A stretch of DNA of 64,000 bases from Hormiphora californensis (GCA_020137815.1 CM035350.1:353011-417010); one strand, 5' to 3'; positions 30,434 through 42,267 are shown, counted from the first letter of the stretch. Translations and numbers: made by a program. Notes: a model not told the origin generated them from the letters alone.

Positions 30434-31166
30434 TAGGGTAAACCGGGGCAATTCGAACAACCGGGGCAATTCGAACAATGTACTGCCCGTCTCTCACCTA
30501 GTTAAGCTATCATAATGACGTCATCCTATCTCCAGAAGAAAACTAATCGTTCGAGCCTGCCCGTTACCACTAAATAGGCTCTAGATTCGGTTGGTCAATT
30601 TCCGATTTGAAAAACCAGCTGAAACCTAATAATATTAGCTTTCAGATGGTATAAAAATTATTTAAATATTCGCATGTTTTCATTACAAATTCTGGTAAAT
30701 TAAGATTACCGGGGTAATTCGAACCACCGGGGCAATTCGAACCGGGGCAATTTGGTTAGTGAACCGGGCCAATGATGTGCAGTTCTTTGTACCACGTGAT
30801 ACCGGGGCAATTAGAACTAGAACGACCAGCGTGTAGATTACATTGTTCGAACTGCCCCCACCTCTAACAACACAAGGCGGGAATCTTCTTCTGGTGTTGT
30901 GAGGACGTTTACGTGACTCCCACGTGACGAAATAAAGCACTCCTATTGGTGTTGTCCGAATTGCCCCGGTACCATTTTTTCCGACCAATATTTTTAAATT
31001 AGTTATTTAGTTAAGTAAATGGTTGTCCCTAGAGTTGAAATTTATCTTATTTGAAAGATAAAATAATGAACTTTATTTATATATATTTTTTTTCATTGTA
31101 TCTTTTTTAAATTGGAGTGAGAACTGATTAAGTAAAAAGTTAACCATTTTGCCCCGGTTTACCCTA
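30434..31166. mobile_element. TIR element with CCGGGGCAATTCGAAC subterminal repeats, copy B
   Basis: Perfect terminal TAGGGTAAACCGGGGCAA against TTGCCCCGGTTTACCCTA. Carried within the duplication. Confidence 0.8.
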
Positions 31167-31208
31167 GATTATAATTAAAATTTTCAAATTATGAAATAAT
31201 TAAAATAC

Positions 31209-31253
31209 CTTTTCTCTTCGCTTCCTCTTCGGTTCCTTAGATGGAACCCAATC
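31209..31253 (-). CDS. Exon-like segment with a basic cluster (copy B)
   Basis: 15 codons, DWVPSKEPKRKRREK, with acceptor TTTCAG and donor GTATTT. One codon shorter than copy A. A companion segment ends at 31466 (EGEDLNDK, donor GTAGGT). Confidence 0.4.
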
Positions 31254-31878
31254 CTGAAATAATGATATCATGAAGATAGCTGATAAAGACGGGTGGTACC
31301 CAAAATAGATAGGACGACATGTCGTCACCATATCTATTTTGGTTAACACCCACCCTACAGGATCGCAGACCCCAAAACACAGAAAATTAGGTAGGGACAG
31401 CCGACTATCAAGACAGCCGACTATCAAGACTACCAGATTGGAGTATTTCATCCTGCAGTACCTACTTTATCATTTAAATCCTCCCCCTCACTGCTATCAT
31501 CTGATGTCACAGCAGATTCTTTTTAACCTGCAATAAAACAACTTGTACTTTGGATTTTATAAACAATAGATATTGCATAGGAAGTAGAGAATTTAAAGAC
31601 TCAATCTTGTCCAATTCTGAATCGGTCCACTCTCATTTTAAACATTTTACCAATTTACCTTTCTTGACTCGGTAATTTAAACAAGTCGACCAATATTAGT
31701 TTCCTAATTGTCCACCATTGTAATAATTTGTGTACGCACGGCGTAACCTGCAATAAAACAACTTGTACTTTGGATTTTATAAACAATAGATAGTGCGTAG
31801 GAAGTAGAGAATTTAAAGACTCAATCTTGTCCAATTCTGAATCGGTCCACTCTCATTTTAAACACTTTACCAATTTAC

Positions 31879-31989
31879 CTTTCTTGTTTCGGTAAGAATA
31901 CCCTCTGTGTATATCTTCTCCAGCACGTAAAGAGGATTATCTATAACTATTGGGACGTGCCGTCTCTTTGATCGTCTTACACCCTGGGC
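31879..31989 (-). CDS. Kazal/TM gene: cytoplasmic tail exon
   Basis: 111 nt, phase 0 at both ends, acceptor CTATCGTAG, donor GTAAAT. It codes GVRRSKRRHVPIVIDNPLY and VLEKIYTEGILTETRK. It follows the 32137 exon in phase. The NPLY stretch resembles tyrosine-based NPxY sorting motifs; that function is inference. Confidence 0.65.
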
Positions 31990-32136
31990 CTACGATAGAG
32001 AGAGGGGTTTTCAATGAAATAATAGGAATCGAATTATGACAATCCCAGTAGGGAAAAAGCACTAGTACATTATTACATTGTAGATAGTTATAGATAAAGT
32101 ACATGAAGTGTAATCATTTTCCGAGAAGTGCTATAC

Positions 32137-32616
32137 CTGAGTTTCCTGTGTAGGCGGCACATCCTGGGTAGCGGTATACTGCTGTATAGCCGGGACACCA
32201 GACGGTGAGAGAGCAGCAGGGAGGTCATCTCCTTCTTCCTCAGATCCATCAGTCAGTAACTTCTCTTCTTGGGGATCATGGGTTGGTGATACTGCCCTCC
32301 TCCGTGGACACCTCCCTTCTTACGTCCCTTGGCCTTCTCCGCCTCCACAACCTGGTACAAGACGTGCTGAAGGCAGACCAGATGCAGCTGCATTTAAAGG
32401 AACTGCAGCCCGCCTTGTAGCAGGCTGAGAGGCAGCAGAGCACAACAAAGCCAATAATAATACAAATAAAAAACATAATAATAAAACTCCCGTACTCTGC
32501 AAATTGTTTCTTCACCCACGCTACAACTGCCCCCTCATCCTTCTCTAACTCCTCCTCCAACAATCCCTCTGGTCCCTCCTCCTTCTCCTCTTTCTTCTCT
32601 TTCTTCACCACTCTGC
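32137..32616 (-). CDS. Kazal/TM gene: transmembrane and acidic tail exon
   Basis: Acceptor TCAATTACAG, phase 1. It begins with a Lys/Glu-rich stretch (KKEKKEEKEEG), then WVKKQFAEYG, a transmembrane helix (FIIMFFICIIIGFVVLCCL), a Cys-rich membrane-proximal segment (ACYKAGCSSFKCSC) and RRRRPRD. The acidic tail (HDPQEEKLLTDGSEEEGDD) is one base out of frame (+1, near 32290-32300, GAGGAGGGC). With one G removed the exon is 2 + 477 nt and exits in phase 0 at GTATAG, matching the next exon. Without that correction the protein stops at SITNP. It is probably a type I membrane protein; the Cys may be palmitoylated (inference). Confidence 0.6.
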
Positions 32617-32759
32617 CTGTAATTGAAGGATGCATCATAATATGTTGTTTATAAGTTATGAAGCGCTACGAAGCGCTTCGTAGCGCTTCATAACTTATAA
32701 AAGACATATTATGATGCATCCTTCAATTACAGGCAGAGTGGTGAAGAAAGAGAAGAAAG
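32590..32759. repeat. 170-bp near-perfect palindrome over an exon boundary
   Basis: Arms of about 80 bp, centre GAAGCGCTACGAAGCGCTTC. It duplicates the acceptor and first codons of the transmembrane exon in inverted orientation. Confidence 0.93.
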
Positions 32760-32944
32760 CGGGCTGAGTGGGTGGCATAGGAGATTGCACCCCTATAATT
32801 TGCCATCCTTAAACAGGCACCGGCAGGTCCAAATCAATTGGCCGGGTGTTCCCTCCTAAAAAACCGAGTAGGGGCAAGGAGCCCCTGGGGAACCCCTGCC
32901 CAATTTTCAAATAGCGACACAGGATAAGTATATCTGAATTGCAC

Positions 32945-33022
32945 TGGAACCAACAGCTCCGTGGCCGAACGGCCACAAGTTGGGCTAAGAAACACAAGAT
33001 CCCAGGTTCAAAACCCGGTCAA
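32945..33022 (+). pseudogene. tRNA-like sequence (SINE head or tRNA pseudogene)
   Basis: TGGCCGAACGG resembles a pol III A box. GGTTCAAAACC, about 45 bp on, matches the B box except at one position. The acceptor stem does not pair, so a functional tRNA is unlikely. Confidence 0.4.
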
Positions 33023-33284
33023 TCTGAGATTTGTTAGACATCTTTTATTTCACTTTTGCTTGATATTGAAGCATTTAAGTTTCCGATTATATCGGCGATG
33101 TAACACGATAAATACCAAATACTAGACATGGAGACTAGGTGAACCGACCCTTACTATACCGTCGTACCTGAACCAAAAGAAGAACCCTACACCGAACAAA
33201 GTCAAGATCTAACTAAACTAACTAATTTGATCACGAAATCCGGGTTATTTAGGTGAGTCAAAGCCGACCTCCATAAGAAAATCG

Positions 33285-33495
33285 ATTACGCGGCACTGCA
33301 TTATACGGCAACCCAAAAACGGCGCACCACTACATTATACGGCAACCACAAAAACGGGGCACCACTGCATTATACGACAACCCAAAAACGGGCCACCACT
33401 GCATTATACGCCAACTCTAAAAACGGGGCACCACTGCATTATACGGCAACCCCAATAACGTGGTACCACTGCATTATATACGGCAACCCCAGCAA
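33285..33495. repeat. Tandem repeat, about 40-bp unit
   Basis: Five to six units with CACTGCATTATACGGCAACC followed by a run containing AAAAACGG. Confidence 0.85.
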
Positions 33496-34202
33496 AACTG
33501 ATCACGAAGTCTATATTATTCCGATGAGTCACCAAAGGCCTACCCCCCCCCCCCTAAAAAATCGATCCGTCACAGGGAAGCCTCAACAACAGCCAAAACG
33601 CAAAGCCCTGAGCATAACAGGTCGGATCTGAAACCAAACGGTATGCAACAGTACTGGAAACGGTAATCACAACTGCAAAGTCGCCAGCCACTAGCAATAT
33701 GGTATTGGTACCCCTATTCTAGATGGAACCCAATTACAAACAGTGCCACATGGGCCGACTCCTTCAAATGCAAATGCATGCGAACGACTCGGTGGACCGA
33801 CCCCTGCCGCTATACCCAAACCACAAGGTATTAGCCATAACAAGGAAATGCGGGAGTGAAAAAATAGCGAGACGCTCTAGTTATGGAGACGACGCTATCG
33901 TTCGGCAACTACCTACCCCTGGGACAACCCAGGAACGTAAGACTGACACGCTTGTGTTAGTGCATCCGCTGTCGTAGGTAGGATTTATGCAAAAACTTAT
34001 TAAGTGGGATCGCCTGTCGGTCTGCATCTCTAAGGTCATCACTGTCGGAGGGGACAACAGGGAAACCCGTTTGCACACTGAAGGCGGTTTTGATCTGGGG
34101 GTGTGGGTCGGCGCCCGGGTTGTCGGTGTGTGGGCGCCAAGGGGAGATCCTGCGGAAATAAGGGCTAGCTGATCCCCAACGTCAGCAGTGTGGATGGAAG
34201 TA

Positions 34203-34209
34203 CGGAGGT

Positions 34210-34241
<32 letters not shown>
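34203..34241. repeat. (CA)n microsatellite
   Basis: Pure CA run just downstream of the Kazal-like exon. Confidence 0.95.
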
Positions 34242-34271
34242 CCCTATAATTTAAAACACCAATATACTTAC

Positions 34272-34417
34272 ATTCGATTTTAGGGGCCGGGGGTGAGGCT
34301 TCGTAGCCCGTGCATGCGGCACACGACCATCGTGTGGCCCGCACACACTCAGGACCATATGTCACTCCGTCCATTATCATCGACGATGTTGTTACAACCA
34401 TCGTCGGGACGGAGCAT
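34272..34417 (-). CDS. Kazal/TM gene: Kazal-like exon
   Basis: 146 nt, starting after CCCTCATAG with one codon base and ending in phase 1 at GTAAGT, which fits the transmembrane exon. MDGVTYGPECVRATRWSC matches the DGVTY-x-x-EC-x(6)-C core of Kazal/follistatin domains. SCAACTGY and a final KIEC supply further Cys. Such domains often inhibit serine proteases, but the inhibitory loop is not clear here. Confidence 0.6.
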
Positions 34418-34706
34418 CTATGAGGGTGTTATCGCCTTTATCAGAGGACACGGGGAGGTCTCTCCCAGCTTCCTCCTTCTGTTTGATAGGGTGAACATTT
34501 TCTTTCTCTTCACTCCTCTTTGCAATGTGTTCCAGGGGTGGCGGTTCCTCATCATCCTCATTTCCCGGTCCTGGTTTAGTGACACTGTACCAACACTCTT
34601 CCGAGTCATCAGGGTGGGAGTCAAGGTAGGCCGATATCTGCCGACCTAGTTTGCCCTCTAGGTTTCTGTAGGGCTTGTTCCATTTGTGGAGAAGTTTCAG
34701 TGGTAC
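34392..34706 (-). CDS. Hypothetical exon, charged protein
   Basis: Acceptor CCAG at 34707-34708. It reads VPLKLLHKWNKPYRNLEGK, ISAYLDSHPDDSEECWYSV and an acidic-to-basic tail ending APSRRWL and TAA. It follows the exon 34920-35158 in phase 0. It overlaps the 5' 26 bp of the Kazal exon in another frame, so the two are either alternatives or the true donor lies upstream. Family not recognised. Confidence 0.5.
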   Translation of the reverse strand, partial: VPLKLLHKWNKPYRNLEGKLGRQISAYLDSHPDDSEECWYSVTKPGPGNEDDEEPPPLEHIAKRSEEKENVHPIKQKEEAGRDLPVSSDKGDNTLIDAPSRRWL

Positions 34707-34919
34707 CTGGAAGGGAATAACACGTATTAATTAAATGACTAATTTCTGAACTAAAAGTGTTGATTACAAACAAAGATTACAAGCAATGAGTTAGGGGAGA
34801 GAGTGATAGAAAAAGGGAGAGAAAATGAGAAAGGAGAGCGGTAGAGAGAGAGAGAGAGAGAGAAAGAGAGATAGAGAGAGATCAGGTCCTACCTCCCGTA
34901 CCCCCTACCCCAAACTCAC

Positions 34920-35158
34920 ATCCTGTATGAATTCTTCACTGCCCCCATTACAAGGTGCACATGATGTCAGTTGAGCTCGACCCTTCTCGAAGTCACAGCT
35001 TTTCAAATTACCATTCCAACCTGAAGAGATGATCATGCCGTTAAAAGATTTGTTACTGTCGACTACTAACAGGATACGTATCGATGCCAACTTCGCAGTT
35101 TGCACAGGATTGTCAGTTGTCACAGTCAACTTTTTTACATAGTTATGTTCAAACCCTC
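34920..35158 (-). CDS. Hypothetical exon, unknown domain
   Basis: 239 nt, phase 1 to phase 0, donor GTGAGT. It codes GFEHNYVKKLTVTTDNP, ASIRILLVVDSNKSFNG and a Cys pair, LTSCAPCNGG. It joins 34706 in phase. Not a family I recognise; the beta-rich pattern suggests an extracellular domain. Confidence 0.5.
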
Positions 35159-35271
35159 CTTTACATTTGTAAAAGAGGGGCACGGAGAGAGAAAGATAGT
35201 CGAACAATGCAATACTGTACATCGGTTTTTCTTACTGACCTGATTTGGTGTATTTGAATCTGTATCTTTTA

Positions 35272-36473
35272 TAGGGTAGGAGGGGGTAATTCGGGTCAGT
35301 TGGTAATTCGGGTCACTTGTTTGTAATTCGGGCCATTCTAATGTAACAAGATTTGGCGGGAAAGTTTGAAATACGGAATATCGTTCATTTCCCGATTTTG
35401 GATTCAATTGGTATTCCCGTGAATTTGCGGAATTTTTTCGAGAAGAAAACATATGATTTTATCCAATGGGATAATTCAGCACTTATTGGCTAAGTTTTTG
35501 AAGGAATTACGTCATTATTGATTTACCAAAATGACGTCATAAAACAGTGTGTCTAATTCGGGTCATGTTTGTAATTCGGGTCACAGGCAAATCGGCTAAT
35601 TCGGGTCACCTTATTTTTGCGATAAATCAGCAAGTTTGAGTGATTTCTGGCCCCATATTTTATGTTTTCTTCTCGATTTGGGGCCTCTGGGGGCCTTTAG
35701 GGGCCTCTTGGGGCCTCTAAGGGGCCTCTAGGGGCCTCCAGGGGCCTCTAGGGGGCCTCTGGGGGCCTCTAGGGGGCCTCTAGGGGCCTCTAGGGTCCTC
35801 TGGGGTCCTCTAGGGGCTTCTAGGGGCCTCTAAGGGCCTCTAGGGGCCTCTTGGGGCCTTTAGGGGGCCTCTAGGGGCTTCTAGGGGCCTCTGAGGGACC
35901 TCTAGGGGCTTTTAGGGGCCTCTAGGGGCCTCTTGGGGCCTTTAGGGGCCTCTAGGGGGCCTCTAGGGGGCCTTAAGGGGCCTTTAGGGGTCTCTATGGG
36001 GCCTCTAGGGGCCTCTAGGGGGCCTCTAGGGGGCCTCTAGGGGCTTCTAGGGGCCTCTAGGGGGCCTCTAGGGCCCCTAGAGGCCCCTAAAACAGCCAAC
36101 CATCAGCAAACCAACAGCTGACCCGAATTACAAACACTTGACCCGAATTAACCGCATGATTTCAGCGGCAACACGCTGTGTTGGTAATTCGGGTCATTTG
36201 GTCACGTGTTTGTTTGCGAGGGCTGTGATTGGCTGAATACGCGCGTGGCCCGATTTAGCCACTGACCCGAATTACCAACAATACGCAAACTAACGATTTC
36301 GTGGGCTTTTTTATGTGTGAAAAAGGTTGGATTTGAAAACTTCAACAGTCCAAATATCTTAACAAGTGTCACATTGGATAAATTGAATAGATTTTATGTG
36401 CAGATATTCTGCCACAACCAAGGGAATACCACTTTAATCAAAAAGGTGACCCGAATTACCCCCGCCTACCCTA
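35272..36473. mobile_element. 1.2-kb TIR element with GTAATTCGGGTCA subterminal repeats
   Basis: TIRs TAGGGTAGG-GGGGGTAATTCGGGTC and complement. GGTCA-type repeats lie inside both ends in opposite orientations. It shares the TAGGGTA terminus and AATTCG-bearing subterminal layout with the elements at 25750 and 30434. Confidence 0.7.
35680..36090. repeat. 11-12-bp minisatellite GGGGCCTCTAG
   Basis: About 35 imperfect units inside the TIR element. Confidence 0.93.
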
Positions 36474-36489
36474 CTGTTCGGAAGTCAGG

Positions 36490-36955
36490 TAAAAGCCAAC
36501 AACAGTACCTAGCACGTAATTGTTTAGATCAGGACTGAAAATTCCACACAAGATCACGTATCTCTACATATCCAGCTCTCTATTATATATTCAGAACGTT
36601 ATATTGGGTTAGCCATATAATTTTTGATCTAATTGAGGGAATTTAAAACGAATTTTTTTGTAAAACAATTGTCAAACTAAATACTTGAACCAAAACCAAA
36701 CACGTTTGGTGGATTCCCGGGGCAACAGAACGTGAAACTATTTTATATCGAAAATAAATGATATGGAGACTCCCGGGGGCCGGGGTGCTGTCAAGTCCGC
36801 TATTCTAGGCCAGTCATATGATGCCGAAAGTAGATCAAAAATCGGCGTTCAAGTTGTAAATCTAATTCCACTTCTATGGCACTCTAATAGGTCCCTAGAA
36901 CCACCAAAAAAATTCACCGCACTCTACGCGGTGGAGAACTTGACTTAATTGGGCC
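36490..36955. other. Intergenic DNA, nothing recognised
   Basis: AT-rich sequence between two repeat blocks. A 61-codon open frame at 36763 has no support. Confidence 0.4.
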
Positions 36956-36959
36956 TAAT

Positions 36960-38890
36960 TGGTTACAGGGTACTTTCAGCCTGAAGCCAACACCGTAAGT
37001 GCCCTTAGAGTAGGAGTAGAGAAAAAAACAAGGGCACTTAAGTGATCAGCGCCCACACATTAGTGGGGGTAGGTGCTGGAATTAAGTCTCTATCTCATCC
37101 CGTTAATTAGATAATTGGATAATTAGATGCGCACATAGCCGTTTTATGGTTATACGGTAAAAACCATCTTAGGAAACGAGTAGAGAAAAAACCAAGGGCA
37201 CTAAAGTGTTCAGCGACCTCACATTAGTGGGGGTAGGTGCTGGAATTAATTCTCTATCTCATCTGGATAATTAGATAATTGGTTAATTAGATGCGCACAT
37301 AGCCGTTTTTGGCCATATGGCTATATCCACTTAGGAGAGGCGTAGAGACTTTTTACAGGCGCCATTTTGTAGGCAATGGCCAAGTTATGGGGGGTCTACG
37401 TCGGACTTTTAATCTCTATCTCCAACCATTTAGCCGTTATTAGGCTTTAAAGGTGCTCAAAATCGGGCTTTTTACCGTTTTTTGCTCATTTTGAGCGCCT
37501 TTAACTTCACAGTAAATCTGTTGTTTTCCCCCAGGCTCCAGCTCCGCACATAAACGCCTCATTATTCCCTGCCTATAATATTCCTTGCATGCGGTTCTAA
37601 ATCTGATCCTTTTTCACAACTTTTGGGAAATAGATCCCTCCCTTGGCCTTACCTGGTTCGTTCCTGGGTTCCCGTGTCCTGTCTGCTGTCTCTCGCTATC
37701 ACTGCCACCACTACCCTACTTCCAGACCCACACTCCAGCTCCCTTATATCCCACCTATGACCTGCTGTCTAAATCCTACATCATTCCTTCCTGGAACTAA
37801 ATAGTCTGCCTCCCAAGGGCACTAAAGTGTTCAGCGACCTCACATTAGTGGGGGTAGGTGCTGGAATTAATTCTCTATCTCATCTGGATAATTAGATAAT
37901 TGGTTAATTAGATGCGCACATAGCCGTTTTTGGCCATATGGCTATATCCACTTAGGAGAGGCGTAGAGACTTTTTACAGGCGCCATTTTGTAGGCAATGG
38001 CCAAGTTATGGGGGGTCTACGTCGGACTTTTAATCTCTATCTCCAACCATTTAGCCGTTATTAGGCTTTAAAGGTGCTCAAAATCGGGCTTTTTACCGTT
38101 TTTTGCTCATTTTGAGCGCCTTTAACTTCACAGTAAATCTGTTGTTTTCCCCCAGGCTCCAGCTCCGCACATAAACGCCTCATTATTCCCTGCCTATAAT
38201 ATTCCTTGCATGCGGTTCTAAATCTGATCCTTTTTCACAACTTTTGGGAAATAGATCCCTCCCTTGGCCTTACCTGGTTCGTTCCTGGGTTCCCGTGTCC
38301 TGTCTGCTGTCTCTCGCTATCACTGCCACCACTACCCTACTTCCAGACCCACACTCCAGCTCCCTTATATCCCACCTATGACCTGCTGTCTAAATCCTAC
38401 ATCATTCCTTCCTGGAACTAAATAGTCTGCCTCCCTGTCCTTACATGGTTCGCTCCTGGGCTCTCGTGTCCTGTCTGCTGTCTCTCGCCGTCACTGCCAT
38501 CACGCCCTACTTCCAGACCCACACTCCAGCTCCCTTATATCCCACCTATGACCTGCTGACACAATCCTATATCATTTCTTCCTGGAACTAAATAGTCTAC
38601 CTCCCTGTCCTTACCTGGTTCGTACCTAGGTTCTCGTGTCCTGTCTGCTGTCTCTCGCTACCATTGCCACCACGCCCTATTTCCAGACCCACACTCCAGC
38701 TCCCCTATATCCCACCTATGACCTGCTTTCTCAATCCTACATCATTTCTTCCTGCAGTTCCATGGAACTAAATAGTCTGCCTCCCTGTCCTTACCTGGTT
38801 CGTTCCTGGGTTTCCCGTGTCCTAGGTGCTGTCTCTTCTTCCAGACCCTCTCTCCAGCTTCCTTGCATCCCACCTGACCTAGAAAAATTT
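36960..38890. repeat. Tandem block: foldback-element half plus 160-bp repeats
   Basis: A 621-bp direct duplication (37191-37811 and 37812-38432, almost identical) contains one arm of the 27287-type element. It is joined to a unit with TTCCAGACCCACACTCCAGC that then repeats five times at about 150-170-bp spacing to 38890. Confidence 0.85.
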
Positions 38891-39337
38891 AGGCAACTAA
38901 TTGTTATAAAAGCGAAAACCACTCTACCCGACTAATTTTGATACGCTGAATCCAATGAGCAACTTACGCAAGCGCTCAGAGGTGGAGAAAGTGCCCTAAT
39001 TGGCCATACTTGGGTACCTGTATTTTCAGCCTGAGGCCAAAACCATAAGTACCCTTAAAATAGGACTAAAGACAAATCTGAGGGCACTAAAGTGATCAGC
39101 GTCCTCGCATTAGTGGGGGTAGGTGCCGGAATTAAGTTTCTATCTCATCTAGTTAATTGAATAATTGGATAATTAGATATGTGCATAACCGTATTTTGGC
39201 TAAATGGCTATAGCCACTTAGGAATGGTTTAGATACGTTTCATTGGTGCCATTTTGTAGGTAATGGCCAAGTTATGGGGGGTCGACATCGGACTTCTAAG
39301 CTATATCTTCAACCGTTTAGCCGTTATTTGGCTTTAA

Positions 39338-40279
39338 AGTAAGAGTGGCGTGCTGTGTTTTCTCACAAAACTTGGTGGATGAACGGGGAGTACCACCAGG
39401 ACCATTGGTACGGTATAGAAAATTTCCGATTCCGTCTCATTTATTAGTTATGACGTAATATGTTCATTATTTCAACTTTCACAAAATTGCTCTACAGAAA
39501 AATCTGGTCATTTTGGATTGAAATAGATGCTTGCATCGTTTTCAGCGTCAAAAAATAGCCGGGGTACCAAATTTTGGTGTCTACCTTGTCTGTGACGCGA
39601 GATATTGACAAATATCAAAAACGCCCAAAGTGAGAGAAAGAGAGATTGTTACAAGTGGGTGGCGCGCACAAACAACTAGCACCCAAAGATAACAAACTCT
39701 CTCTCACCCATTTTGGGCGTTTTTCATAATTGTCGATATCTCGCGTCACAGACAAGGTAGAGACACCAAAATTTGGTATCCCGGCTATTTTTTGACGCTG
39801 AACACGATGCAAGCATCCATTTCAATCCACAATGAGCCAATTTTTCTGTAGAGCAATTTTATGAAAGTTGAAATAATGAACATATTACGTCATAACTAAT
39901 GAACGAGACAGAATTAGAAATTTTCGATACCGTACCAATGGTCCTGGTGGTAAAGTCGAATTTTTTAATCAAGGGACAGGGGGCCGCGCATTCAGAGGGG
40001 TCGCGCGGCTTTGTATTTGCGCGTGATAATCGAAATCAAGTTCCTGGCAATCTTAAGACTTGAACCCGGAAGCGTTGGAAAGATAATTTTAAGACCTTTT
40101 CAACGCAACCAAGACCAAGTCGTTATCTTATCAGGAACAGGAGATATGAGCGGAAACGTTTAGCACGCGCAAAATGACTTTTGTAGATGCGCAGCCCCTG
40201 TCCCTTGATTAAAAAATTCGACTATACTCCCCGTTCATCCACCAAGTTTTGTGAGAAAACACGGCGCGCCACTCTTACT
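39338..40279. mobile_element. Middle element of the nest, TTAA target
   Basis: TIR AGTAAGAGTGGCGTGCTGTG and near-complement, flanked by TTAA (39334-39337, 40280-40283). The empty site GGCTTTAAAGGTGC is seen in the paralogue at 37452. TTAA is the target of piggyBac- and Kolobok-type transposons. Confidence 0.88.
39953..40224. mobile_element. Inner 272-bp element of the nest, TA target
   Basis: AAGTCGAATTTTTTAATCAA with complement at the right end, TA on both sides. The empty site GGTGGTACTCC is present in the related element at 52352. Confidence 0.85.
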
Positions 40280-40780
40280 TTAAAGGTACTCAAAATCGGA
40301 ATTTTTATCATTTTTCGCTCATTTTGAGTACCTTTAGAGCCTAATAACGGCTAAACGGTTGAAGATAGAGCTTAGAAGTCCGTCGTCGACCCCCCATAAC
40401 TTGGCCATTGCCTACAAAATGGCACCAATGAAACGTCTCTAAACCATTCCTAAGTGGCTATAGCCATATAGCCAAAATACGGTTATGCGCATATCTAATT
40501 ATCCAATTATTCAATTAACCAGATGAGATAGAGACTTAATTCCGGCACCTACCCCCACTAATGCGAGGACGCTGATCACTTTAGTGCCCTCAGATTTGTC
40601 TTTACTCCTATTTTAAGGGTACTTATGGTTTTGGCCTCAGGCTGAAAATACAGGTACCCAAGTATGGCCAATTAGGGCACTTTCTCCACCTCTGAGCCCT
40701 TGCGTAAGTTGCTCATTGGATTCAGCGTATCAAAATTAGTCGGGTAGAGTGGTTTTCGCTTTTATAACAATTAGTTGCCT

Positions 40781-41860
40781 TTTTGGCTTATTTTTGGGCA
40801 GTTTTTCCTCTACTATACTGTCTCTACTCTGCACCATTCCTTCCTATATTCCTTCCTACATCCCTTCCTACTTTCTACACCATTCCTTCCTACATCTACC
40901 TGAGACTTAGTAGAGGGACCACCTATGACTGAGTCAATGAGTTAATATTTTCAAGTGTGCATTTTGTGTAAATTGTTAACATTTTCTGGCCTCTGAGTTG
41001 TTTAGCTGCAGAGTTTGAGTAGCTGAGGTTCCAGACTGGCTGAGTTTTATGCCGAAGAATGAAGAAAGAAGACCATACACACCGTTTTTCTCAATACTTT
41101 TTTCTCGATAAAAAACTTGTCAAGGATACCGTTTTTCTCAATACGTTTTTCTCGATAAAAAACTTGTCAAGGACTCTTCAGTGAGTGTGTGTTTGAAGAA
41201 CAGCTAATTTATTATTTATTTATTACCGAATCTGTGTGTATGTGTTTGTGATTGTCTGTTTGTCTGTGAATGTGTTTGTACGTGTGTTAGTATGTTTTTG
41301 TATTAACCGTTTTGTATTGACTGCTGATGTTGTGTTTTGCGTCTGTGACTTTGTGTATTCTGTTTAATCTGTTTTTATGTTTGTCTGCTGGTTTTGTTAG
41401 TTCGTTACCTTGTTTTCTATAACCCCTTGTTCCTCGTATTTTGTGCATCTAATGCTTTTAGGATTTGTATCACTGTCTCTAAGTATTGTTTAAACCGCTT
41501 TAGGAAACCGCTGATGTGAACTGTATATTTTCACCTCTCAGCCTTGTATCACTTTATTAGTGTATGGTGTAAGAGCGGGACGAAGTTATATATTAATTGT
41601 GTGACTTTGTGATAAATTGTGCGTAAACTTAAACTTAAACTTAAACTTATGTTACGTTTCATGGGAGGGGAGTCCCAGGATAAGTATCGGATAATTGTTT
41701 AACAATCTTTAGAAATTATACCTCCTCCCGGTTTCAATAGAGATGGTCAAAAGAAAACTCAGTTACTTTTTTTTCGATGGAAAGATTCATAACTGAGATT
41801 CATAACTGATTAGTATAACTACCATCGATATTGAACATGGGTTAAAAATACTGCTATATA
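40781..41860. other. Repeat-poor, AT-rich intergenic DNA
   Basis: Contains a 48-bp direct duplication (41086-41180, CTCGATAAAAAACTTGTCAA) and a short CTTAAA repeat at 41629-41650. No coding region seen. Confidence 0.5.
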
Positions 41861-42267
41861 TCTATATTATAAAGCAGAGATGGTTGCAAGACAAAATTTG
41901 GGGGAGGGGGTTTTTAGGGTTTGCACGTGGAAAATTGGCGTGTTGTTAGGGATGGTTGGTGGGGTTTGGGGAGTTGCCATGATGGTGGGCAAGAGTTTAA
42001 TACTGCACGTGCATGTTGTTGGGTGTTTTATTGCGTGTTCCTGTCGTGTTTTGTAGTGCTTGGCCATCTACTGCTGCGGCCCCGATGAATGCCACAGCTT
42101 TTCTACCAACGTATCCCAGCTTTAATAACTCTACACAGCTCCAGTTCTACGGATCTTTATCACCTGATTCGGTATGTTCTTCAGCTGCAGTACTCTAAAG
42201 ACTTCCCTGTACCAGCTTCCATTATATTCACCAGCCCGATATGAAGACGACGACAGAGAGAAAGAGG

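Larger units (their letters stand above)
29549..32290. repeat. Segmental duplication, copy B
   Basis: Second copy of 24888-29076. It lacks the 27287-28612 element and joins the transmembrane exon above about 32290. Confidence 0.9.
38891..40780. mobile_element. Outer foldback element of a three-level nest
   Basis: Inverted ends AGGCAACTAATTGTTATAAA and complement. The arms (38891-39337 and 40280-40780) match each other and the 27287-28612 family. Its centre is occupied by another element. Confidence 0.85.
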
